Of a stretch of DNA of 6,409 nucleotides, positions 1-5,763 are shown in pieces. Source of the stretch: an uncultured Gemmatimonadota bacterium (GTDB lineage: Bacteria > Gemmatimonadota > Gemmatimonadetes > Gemmatimonadales > Gemmatimonadaceae); assembly GCA_903894655.1 (NCBI GenBank), contig CAITQY010000075.1, forward strand, positions 1 to 6,409, given 5' to 3'. The position numbers were made by a program, and so were the translations under genes. Below the pieces are notes generated by a model. It searched no databases. It had not been told where the DNA came from and was given only the letters and a program-made list of their open reading frames with translations. How positions within the stretch are numbered: position 1 is the stretch's first letter; the number at the start of each line of letters is the position of its first letter.

Positions 1-1
1 C

Positions 2-991
2 GGCCGCAACTTCTGCACGAAGCTCTGGAACATCGGCCGCTTCCTGCTGTCGCGTGTGGGCACCGAACCGCTGCAGCCGTTGTCGTCGATTGCGGTCGAG
101 CGACTCACCGCCGCCGATCAATGGATCCTCGATCGTCTCGATCAGGCCATTCTCGACTGCGACGCCGCGCTGGGTCCGCCGCGTCCGGCCAACGGTCACA
201 CGTGGACCGAGGCCGAGCGCGGTCGAGGATTACGACTCTCGGAGTACGCGGAGGCGGCCCGCCGTTTCGTGTGGAACGAGCTGGCCGACTGGTATCTCGA
301 AGCGCTCAAGCCGCGCCTGTACGCCACCGAAGGCGAGGATCGCGAAGTGGCCCGCACGGTGCTGGCGCACGCGTTCGACGGCGCGCTGCGCTTGCTACAG
401 CCGGTCGTGCCGTTCATCACGGAAGCGCTGTGGCAGCAACTGCCCAACACCCCCGAGGGCGCGTTCCTGGCCCAGGCGGCGTGGCCGGTTTCGCGTCGCG
501 TGGACGGCGCGGCCTCGGCCGGCGCGCAGGCCTTCGAGTACACCCGCGATGCGGTGCAGGCGATCCGCAGCGTACGTTCGGAGTACAACGTCAATCCCGG
601 CGCGTGGGTGGAGGCGATGCTGGTAGCGCCGGCAGGGATCGCGGAGCTGCTCGATGCGCAGCGTGACACGATCGGCTCGCTGGCGCGCGCGCGGGTGGCG
701 ATGGCGTCAGCGAACCCCGGGGGCGCGTCGGCGCAGCTGTTGCTGCGGGACGGCGTGGAACTGGTGGTGCCGTTGGCCGGCATGGTGGATCTCGAGAAGG
801 AGAAGCAGCGCTTGCAGGTGGAACTCGCACAGCTCGAGACGCAGCTGAACGCGCTCGACGGCCGTCTGGCCAACGAGAAGTTCGTGGCCAAGGCGCCGCC
901 GGCCTTGGTGGAAGCAGAGCGCGCCAAGGCCGAGGAGTGGCGGTCGCGGTGTACGCTGATGCGCACCAAGCTCGGGACCTTCGGCGCGTGA
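2..991 (+). CDS. valS: Valyl-tRNA synthetase, C-terminal part (5' end outside window)
   Basis: The gene attaches valine to tRNA(Val) in the cytoplasm. Only the last 329 codons are present; the reading frame is open from base 2, so the catalytic Rossmann domain and KMSKS loop lie upstream. The visible part opens with GRNFCTKLWN, the segment that follows the KMSKS region in ValRS. The all-helical anticodon-binding domain follows, with WNELADWYLEALKP starting near visible residue 91 and PFITEALWQQLP near 137, both close to family consensus. AIRSVRSEYNVNPG matches the usual IRxxRxExNV segment. The C-terminus is the ValRS-specific tRNA-binding coiled coil (about 261-325), rich in E/K/L and containing NEKFVAKAP at about 291, a hallmark of bacterial ValRS. 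It ends at the TGA at 989-991, whose A is the first base of the next gene's ATG. An internal GTG at 56 is not a real start. Identity is near certain. Confidence 0.96.
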   Translation, partial: GRNFCTKLWNIGRFLLSRVGTEPLQPLSSIAVERLTAADQWILDRLDQAILDCDAALGPPRPANGHTWTEAERGRGLRLSEYAEAARRFVWNELADWYLEALKPRLYATEGEDREVARTVLAHAFDGALRLLQPVVPFITEALWQQLPNTPEGAFLAQAAWPVSRRVDGAASAGAQAFEYTRDAVQAIRSVRSEYNVNPGAWVEAMLVAPAGIAELLDAQRDTIGSLARARVAMASANPGGASAQLLLRDGVELVVPLAGMVDLEKEKQRLQVELAQLETQLNALDGRLANEKFVAKAPPALVEAERAKAEEWRSRCTLMRTKLGTFGA

Positions 992-2379
992 TGGCCGCGA
1001 TGAGGGCCGTCGCGCGGCGCACGGCCGCGCTCCTGCTGCTTACCGGTTGCGCCAATCAGTCGGCGCCACCCGGCGGGCCGCCCGATCTGACGCCGCCGCT
1101 CGTGCTGAAAGTGTCGCCGCAGAACAACGCGGTGGGCGCCAAGCCGAAGGCCGTCGTGCTGCAGTTCGATGAAGTGATCAGCGAATCGCCCAAGGGCGCG
1201 AAGGATATCGCGGATCTCGTGTTCATCAGCCCCAAGAGTGGCGTACCCAAGGTGGATTGGGGGCGTTCCAGGATCGCGATCCGCCCGTCGAAGGGCTGGA
1301 AGCCGAACACCGTGTACTCGGTGGTCATCAAGCGTGGTCTGCAGGATCTGCGCAATAACGGGATCGACAGCACGATTCAGTTGGTCTTCAGCACCGGCGG
1401 ACCGATTCCGACCACGCGCATTACTGGCGCGGCCTTCGACTGGGAGGCTGGCAAAGGCCTCGCCGGGGCCCTGATCGAAGCGATCGGCGCCGACAGCACC
1501 ACATATCAGGTCGTGGCCGACTCTGTTGGCCGCTATGTGCTGCAGTATTTGCCGCCGGGCCCGTATCTGGTGCGCGCGTACGGCGACCGCAACACCAATC
1601 GCAGTCTCGATCCGATCGAGGTGTGGGATTCTGCCAGCGTCACGCTGACGCAGTCCGCATCCCTCGAGTTTTACGGGTTCGCCCATGACACCGTGGGGCT
1701 TCGCGTCACCGAGGTCACGCCGCAAGACAGCGGCATCGTCAAGATCCTATTCGACAAACCGTACGACCCGACCACTCGCTTGAACGTTGGTGACGTGATC
1801 ATCCAGCGCCCCGATTCGTCACTCGTACGCGTGCGGTCCGTGCAAACCATGCCGCAACGCCTGCGGACCGATTCGTTGCGCGCGAAGCTCCGTGCCGACT
1901 CGGTGGCCATGGCGGCCACGCGGCGCGATTCCACGCCTGCCCTGCGGGCCCGTACGGATTCGCTGTTGCGCGTGAAGCGTGCCGACAGCCTGGAGGCGGT
2001 GGCCCGTGCGGAGCGAGAGGCGCGCACTCGTGCGGCGACACGGACCGGCCGACCCAGGACCCCGCTCGACACGACGCCGCCGCCCATCATGCGGAAGCCA
2101 CCGGTGTACAAGGAAATTTACGTCACGCTGGATACGCTCCTCGAACCGCAAAAACAGTTCCGGCTGACCGTTTCCAACGTCCGCAGCCTCTCGGGCACGG
2201 TCCGATCGCCGTCACGCACCTTCACCACACCGCGTGCCCCCAAGGCCGACAGCACGAAACGCGATAGTGCGGCGGCGCGCCCCCCTGCCCCGGGCGCATC
2301 GGCACCGCGCGACACGCTCGCGGTCACGATGCGCAAGCGCATGCGCTCGCGCGTGCGCGCACTGTTTGGCGTGTCGTGA
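991..2379 (+). CDS. Ig-like (Big_5-type) domain lipoprotein
   Basis: A 462-residue predicted lipoprotein of unknown function. The ATG at 991 overlaps the valS stop by one base (TGATG); ATG 1000 would also keep the signal peptide. Residues 1-20 are a lipoprotein signal with two arginines (R9, R10), a leucine core and lipobox LLTGC, giving lipidated Cys20 and anchoring in an outer or cytoplasmic membrane. A flexible GGPP/TPP linker leads to a Big_5-type Ig-like domain (about 32-136, ending VFSTGG). A carboxypeptidase-regulatory-like beta domain follows (about 143-220) and holds the loop DRNTNRSLDPIE at 199-210, with acidic or polar residues at EF-hand-like positions. From about 226 a second Ig-like sandwich seems to begin, is interrupted by an Arg/Asp/Ser-rich segment (about 290-372) and resumes at 374-413 (ending TFTTP). 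The tail is Pro/Ala/Arg-rich. The architecture resembles Bacteroidota Ig-like lipoproteins. No enzyme motif is seen; a surface structural or binding role is a guess. Confidence 0.87.
   Translation: MAAMRAVARRTAALLLLTGCANQSAPPGGPPDLTPPLVLKVSPQNNAVGAKPKAVVLQFDEVISESPKGAKDIADLVFISPKSGVPKVDWGRSRIAIRPSKGWKPNTVYSVVIKRGLQDLRNNGIDSTIQLVFSTGGPIPTTRITGAAFDWEAGKGLAGALIEAIGADSTTYQVVADSVGRYVLQYLPPGPYLVRAYGDRNTNRSLDPIEVWDSASVTLTQSASLEFYGFAHDTVGLRVTEVTPQDSGIVKILFDKPYDPTTRLNVGDVIIQRPDSSLVRVRSVQTMPQRLRTDSLRAKLRADSVAMAATRRDSTPALRARTDSLLRVKRADSLEAVARAEREARTRAATRTGRPRTPLDTTPPPIMRKPPVYKEIYVTLDTLLEPQKQFRLTVSNVRSLSGTVRSPSRTFTTPRAPKADSTKRDSAAARPPAPGASAPRDTLAVTMRKRMRSRVRALFGVS
1864..1989 (+). repeat. R-x-D-S repeat segment inside the lipoprotein gene
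   Basis: Five R-x-D-S units start at lipoprotein residues 292 (RTDS), 301 (RADS), 311 (RRDS), 321 (RTDS) and 330 (RADS), spaced 9, 10, 10 and 9 residues. A further RPDS lies 19 residues upstream at 273, and KADS/KRDS occur near the C-terminus at 418 and 423. Codons vary between copies (GAT TCG, GAC TCG, GAT TCC, GAC AGC), so this is repetition at protein level rather than a recent DNA tandem duplication. The segment is predicted to be helical and highly charged. Confidence 0.7.
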
Positions 2380-2996
2380 TGACGTCGGCGAGCGAACGGT
2401 CGGGATCGCCCGCGCTGTTCATCGACCGCGACGGCACGGTCATCGCCGACGCGCACTATCTCGCCGACGCGTCTCGCGTGCAATTGTTGGCTGGCGCGGC
2501 CGCGGCGATCGCCAAGGCGAATGCCGCGCAGGTGTCGGTGGTGGTGGTCACGAATCAGTCGGGCATCGCCCGCGGGCTGATCACGCATGCGCAGTATGCA
2601 GCGGTGCGCGACCAGACCAACGCGCTCCTGAGCGCCGGAGGCGCCTCGGTATTGGCCACGTACCACTGCCCGCACTGGGGACATCCGAAGGAGCCCTGCG
2701 AGTGTCGCAAACCGGGCCTCGGGATGTACCGTGAAGCAGCGGCGGCCTATCAGCTCGACCTCATGCACAGCGCGTACATCGGCGATCGCTGGCGCGATGT
2801 GCAGCCGGCGCTGACCACCGGTGGCATCGGTATTCTGGTGCCTGGCATCGAAACGCCGGCGGCCGACGTGGAGGAAGCGCGCTCGGCGCTGTCCGCCCGC
2901 ATCTTCATGGCGGAGAATCTCCTCGAGGCGGTGTCGATCGCGTTGGCCATGATCGGTGCCCGCACGCCCGTACAGTCGCCGTTGGGAGGGCAGTAG
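2379..2996 (+). CDS. HAD-IIIA phosphatase, GmhB / HisB-N-like
   Basis: A cytoplasmic, Mg-dependent phosphatase of 205 residues (E. coli GmhB is about 191). The HAD motifs are complete: motif I DRDGT with D16 (nucleophile) and D18 (general acid/base); motif II VTNQSGIARG with T58; motif III K111 in CRKP; motif IV GDRWRD with D136 and D140. A structural zinc site CxHx(n)CxC is present as C97, H99, C107, C109, which is specific to the GmhB/HisB-N group. GmhB removes the 7-phosphate of heptose 1,7-bisphosphate for LPS or S-layer heptose; HisB-N acts on histidinol phosphate. The zinc loop (seven residues between H99 and C107) is shorter than in E. coli GmhB and near the HisB-N type, so the substrate is left open. 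No other heptose or his gene is in view. The ATG at 2379 overlaps the preceding stop (TGATG), indicating translational coupling; GTG 2376 is an alternative. No Shine-Dalgarno sequence is evident. Confidence 0.9.
   Translation: MTSASERSGSPALFIDRDGTVIADAHYLADASRVQLLAGAAAAIAKANAAQVSVVVVTNQSGIARGLITHAQYAAVRDQTNALLSAGGASVLATYHCPHWGHPKEPCECRKPGLGMYREAAAAYQLDLMHSAYIGDRWRDVQPALTTGGIGILVPGIETPAADVEEARSALSARIFMAENLLEAVSIALAMIGARTPVQSPLGGQ
2984..2990 (+). promoter_or_regulatory. Ribosome binding site for purN
   Basis: A purine-rich GGGAGGG lies within the last codons of the phosphatase gene. It is 7 bases from the GTG at 2998 but 16 bases from the ATG at 3007, so it favours the GTG as the purN start. 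It is one of only two good Shine-Dalgarno sequences in the window. Confidence 0.6.
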
Positions 2997-2997
2997 T

Positions 2998-3732
2998 GTG
3001 AGCGTCATGACGTCACCAGCGCGTATCTCCGTGCTCGCCTCGGGTGGCGGGTCCAACCTGCAGGAGCTGATCGACCACTTTGCGGGTCCAGCGGCCAGTG
3101 CCGGCATCATCACCTTCGTCGCCTCCGAGCGAGCGGAGGCGGGCGCCCTCGATCGCGCCCGCGCCGCCGGCATCGCCACCGGCGTGATCGACGCCCCGCT
3201 CGACAGCGATGCCATCCTCTCGCTGCTCGATACGGCCAAGACCGATGTGCTCGTGCTGGCGGGCTATCTGAAGCTGGTACCGAAAGACGTCGTCCGCGCC
3301 TTCCGTGGACGCCTGCTGAACGTACACCCTTCGCTCCTGCCGTCGTTCGGCGGCCCCGGCATGTACGGCATGCGCATTCATCAGGCGGTCCTCGACCACG
3401 GGGCCACGCTCACCGGCGTCACCGTGCACTTCGTTGATGAGCATTTTGATCGCGGACCCATCATCGCGCAGTGGCCGGTACCGGTGCTGCCCGGCGACGA
3501 GGCGACGCTCCTGGCTGTACGCGTGCTGCGCGCCGAGCATCGTCTGTTGCCGCTGTGCGTCGCCGCCGTGGCATCGGGGGCGATCGTGCTCGGCGAGGAC
3601 GATCGCGTACACGGGCATCTCGATATCCCCGTGTCGGTGCATGCGCCCGAATGGCGTTTTGCGCTGGCCGCCGACGCGCCCGGCCCGTCTGCGGCCTTCA
3701 GCACCGATGTGGCGCGACTCTTTCCGCGCTGA
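2998..3732 (+). CDS. purN: Phosphoribosylglycinamide formyltransferase (GART)
   Basis: PurN transfers a formyl group from 10-formyl-THF to glycinamide ribonucleotide, an early step of de novo purine synthesis in the cytoplasm. From GTG 2998 it is 244 residues, slightly longer than E. coli PurN (212). The phosphate-binding start ISVLASGGGSNLQ is at 10-22. VLVLAGYLKLV (84-94) leads to the catalytic segment LLNVHPSLLP, with N108 and H110 matching E. coli N106 and H108. HFVDEHFDRGPIIAQ holds D151, matching the third catalytic residue D144. After HPSLLP there is GGPGMYGMRIHQAV in place of the shorter PGLHTHRQAL, a variant I associate with Bacteroidota-type PurN. The C-terminal ~40 residues after ASGAIVLGEDD extend past the E. 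coli core. The start is chosen from the Shine-Dalgarno spacing; ATG 3007 (three codons later) is possible. It is one base after the phosphatase stop and 41 bases before purH. Confidence 0.95.
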   Translation: MSVMTSPARISVLASGGGSNLQELIDHFAGPAASAGIITFVASERAEAGALDRARAAGIATGVIDAPLDSDAILSLLDTAKTDVLVLAGYLKLVPKDVVRAFRGRLLNVHPSLLPSFGGPGMYGMRIHQAVLDHGATLTGVTVHFVDEHFDRGPIIAQWPVPVLPGDEATLLAVRVLRAEHRLLPLCVAAVASGAIVLGEDDRVHGHLDIPVSVHAPEWRFALAADAPGPSAAFSTDVARLFPR

Positions 3733-3773
3733 ATCCCACCCGTTGTTCTTCTCTTTCTCCTGATCCCGTCACC
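3733..3773 (+). promoter_or_regulatory. Pyrimidine-rich purH leader without Shine-Dalgarno
   Basis: The 41-base gap between purN and purH has no AG-rich ribosome site. Instead 3741-3760 is almost all C and T (two purines in 20). No hairpin, -10/-35 pair or riboswitch-like fold is recognisable. A pyrimidine tract could help ribosomal protein S1 recruit the ribosome; this is inference. It is too short for a purine riboswitch. Confidence 0.35.
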
Positions 3774-5303
3774 ATGCGCGCGCTGCTTTCCGTTTCCGAT
3801 AAGTCCGGTCTAGTGCCCTTCGCCACCGGTCTCGCCCAGCAGGGCTATGAGCTGGTGTCCACCGGCGGAACGGCCAAGGTCCTGCGCGAAGCCGGTCTAC
3901 CCGTGAAGGACGTGAGTGAGATCACCGGCTTCCCGGAGATGCTCGACGGGCGCGTGAAGACGCTGCACCCGGTGATTCACGGCGGCCTGCTGGCGCGACG
4001 CGACCTGCCGGAGCACATGGAGGCCATCAAGGCGCACGACATCGGCATGATCGATCTCGTGGTGGTGAACCTGTATCCGTTCCGCGAAACGGCCGCGAAG
4101 CCGAACGTGCATCCCGAAGAAGTGATCGAGAACATCGACATCGGTGGCCCCTCGATGCTGCGCTCGGCCGCGAAGAATTTTGCCTCGGTGTGGGTGATCG
4201 TTGACCCCACCGACTACGCGCATGTGCTCGAGATCGTGCAGGCGGGCGGCGACGACCTCGCCTTTCGCACGTTGCTGGCCGAGAAGGTGTACGCGCACAC
4301 GAGCAGCTATGACGCGGCGATTGCGCAGTGGTTCGCGCAGCAGCGTGGCGAACCGTTCCCCGACCGTTATCCGATCGCCTTCGAGAAGCAGCAAGCGCTG
4401 CGCTACGGTGAAAATCCGCAGCAGCGCGCGGCGTTCTACGTGGAGACGCCCGGGGCCGGACTGGGCGCGCTGGTGCAGAAGGGCGGGAAGGAACTCTCGT
4501 TCAACAACCTGCTCGACCTCGAAGGCGCCTTGCTCGCCATCGAGCCATTCGCCGATCAACCGGCCTGCGCGATCATCAAGCACACCACACCGTGCGGCGT
4601 CGCCACCGGCCTCGACGCCCTCGCGGCCTACAAGAAGGCGTTGGCCTGTGATCCCGTGTCAGCGTTCGGCAGCGTGATTGCCTTTACGGTGCCGGTCGAT
4701 GTGGCCGCGGCGGAAGCGATCTCCAGCTTGTTCGTGGAGTGCATCGTGGCGCCGTCGTTCTCCGATGACGCCGTCGAAATTCTCGGCCGCAAGAAGAACC
4801 TGCGGGTGCTGGAAGGGCGCGCGAACTGGCCGACGGGCGGCATGGACTACAAGCGCGTGCGTGGCGGCCTGCTGGTGCAGGACCGAGCACCGGCGCCCGT
4901 GGCGCCGGCCCAGTGGAACGTGGTGAGCAAGCGTCAACCGACCACGGAAGAAATGATCGATCTGCACTTCGCGTGGAAGTCGGTCGCGAGTGTAAAGTCG
5001 AATGCCATCGTGCTGGTGCACGACGGCGCCACGATCGGCATCGGTGCCGGCCAGATGTCACGCGTGGATGCCAGCTTTCTGGCGGTACACAAGGCCACGA
5101 GCGTGGGCCATGTCACCAACGGCGCCGCGCTGGGCTCCGACGCTTTCTTCCCGTTCCGCGACGGCATCGATCAAGCCGCGGCGGCTGGGGTACGGGCTAT
5201 CGTGCAGCCCGGTGGATCGGTGCGCGACGCGGAGGTGATTGCCGCCGCCGACGAGCACGGCATTGCCATGGTGTTCACCGGCGAGCGTTTGTTCCGCCAC
5301 TAG
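3774..5303 (+). CDS. purH: Bifunctional AICAR formyltransferase / IMP cyclohydrolase
   Basis: PurH carries out the last two steps of de novo IMP synthesis: formylation of AICAR with 10-formyl-THF, then ring closure. At 509 residues it is full length (family 505-530). The N-terminal MGS-like cyclohydrolase domain shows LLSVSDKSG (4-12), STGGT (29-33), the signature EMLDGRVKTLHPVIHGGLL (55-73, with K62), NLYPF and IDIGGPSMLRSAAKN. The AICAR transformylase domain shows YGENPQQRAAFY, ELSFNNLLDLEGAL, the catalytic Lys-His as K269-H270 in KHTTPCG, DPVSAFGS (293-300), SVKSNAIVL, GIGAGQMSR and the C-terminal MVFTGERLFRH typical of the family. Two usually conserved positions differ: KHxNPCG has T for N, and SAFGG has S for the second G. 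The frame stays open upstream into purN, but homology starts at ATG 3774 and the upstream part is purN read out of frame. The gene is 41 bases after purN and probably cotranscribed. Confidence 0.97.
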   Translation: MRALLSVSDKSGLVPFATGLAQQGYELVSTGGTAKVLREAGLPVKDVSEITGFPEMLDGRVKTLHPVIHGGLLARRDLPEHMEAIKAHDIGMIDLVVVNLYPFRETAAKPNVHPEEVIENIDIGGPSMLRSAAKNFASVWVIVDPTDYAHVLEIVQAGGDDLAFRTLLAEKVYAHTSSYDAAIAQWFAQQRGEPFPDRYPIAFEKQQALRYGENPQQRAAFYVETPGAGLGALVQKGGKELSFNNLLDLEGALLAIEPFADQPACAIIKHTTPCGVATGLDALAAYKKALACDPVSAFGSVIAFTVPVDVAAAEAISSLFVECIVAPSFSDDAVEILGRKKNLRVLEGRANWPTGGMDYKRVRGGLLVQDRAPAPVAPAQWNVVSKRQPTTEEMIDLHFAWKSVASVKSNAIVLVHDGATIGIGAGQMSRVDASFLAVHKATSVGHVTNGAALGSDAFFPFRDGIDQAAAAGVRAIVQPGGSVRDAEVIAAADEHGIAMVFTGERLFRH

Positions 5304-5325
5304 GCAACGGCTCTTCCCTTTGGTC

Positions 5326-5329
5326 GGAG
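5326..5329 (+). promoter_or_regulatory. Ribosome binding site for the small secreted protein
   Basis: GGAG lies 8 bases before the ATG at 5338 in the 34-base gap after purH. It supports ATG 5338 over the adjacent GTG 5335 and over the longer upstream reading that would run inside purH. No terminator hairpin separates purH from this gene. Confidence 0.6.
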
Positions 5330-5337
5330 ATATCGTG

Positions 5338-5763
5338 ATGGCTGGACGTGTGACGTGGTTCGGCGCTGCCTTCGGCGCCATCATGATCGCGACCGGGGCG
5401 GCCGCGCCTCTCGCCGCGCAGAGCAAATCGGTGAAGACCGCGGTGAAGGCGGCGGCCGTGGCAGCGACGCCCGTGCTGGTCGGTGGCTGGACCGGCACAG
5501 CTACCGTGCCGCTCCCGGACAGCGTGATCGTGGTACCCGTGCTGTACACGTTCACGCAGTCGGGCACCACCATTGCCGGTCAGGCGATGGTGCCCGGTCA
5601 GGGCACCGGGCCGATTTCCAATGTGGTCCGTTCCGGCAAGCAGGTGCGCTTTCGTGTGACGGCACCCGAGGGCAGGCGGCTTGAGCACGACGGCACGTTC
5701 GGCGCGGACGGCAGTATCGAAGGCATGGTCAACATGGACAACCAGCCCATCGCCAAGTTCTAG
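5338..5763 (+). CDS. Small secreted beta-rich protein of unknown function
   Basis: A 141-residue protein I cannot assign to a named family. Residues 1-28 form a Sec signal peptide: R4 near the N-terminus, a hydrophobic core (about 7-25) and a probable signal peptidase I site around LAAQ (25-28). There is no lipobox cysteine. A short Ala/Lys/Val linker (29-47) precedes a compact domain starting GGWTGT (49-54) and made of alternating beta-type segments (IVVPVLYTFTQSG, AGQAMVPGQG, KQVRFRV, LEHDGTF, GSIEGMVN). This W-x-G-T start and repeated G-turn-strand pattern is common in small extracytoplasmic beta-barrel or lipocalin-like proteins; the fold is inferred. It follows purH by 34 bases with its own Shine-Dalgarno sequence and is the last gene of the plus-strand run. 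Its stop overlaps the end of the convergent PqiA-like gene. No catalytic motif is visible. Confidence 0.8.
   Translation: MAGRVTWFGAAFGAIMIATGAAAPLAAQSKSVKTAVKAAAVAATPVLVGGWTGTATVPLPDSVIVVPVLYTFTQSGTTIAGQAMVPGQGTGPISNVVRSGKQVRFRVTAPEGRRLEHDGTFGADGSIEGMVNMDNQPIAKF

Noticed and set aside
196..1725. 509-codon open frame on the minus strand opposite valS and the lipoprotein
   Set aside because: Both plus-strand genes are supported by homology or by a lipobox and domain pattern. The antisense translation is Arg/Ser/Ala-rich with no motif, and stop codons are rare by chance in high-GC DNA.
2118..3239. 373-codon minus-strand open frame opposite the lipoprotein end, phosphatase and purN start
   Set aside because: It spans three well-supported plus-strand genes and shows no recognisable domain; it is a mirror of their codon bias.
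3471..3773. N-terminal extension of purH by about 101 codons
   Set aside because: The extension lies mostly inside purN in another frame, and PurH homology begins exactly at the ATG at 3774.
5239..5337. Longer start for the small secreted protein inside purH
   Set aside because: It would hide the signal peptide behind 33 extra residues; ATG 5338 has a good Shine-Dalgarno sequence at the right distance.
5304..5337. Terminator or promoter between purH and the small secreted gene
   Set aside because: No inverted repeat followed by T residues and no convincing -35/-10 pair can be found in these 34 bases.
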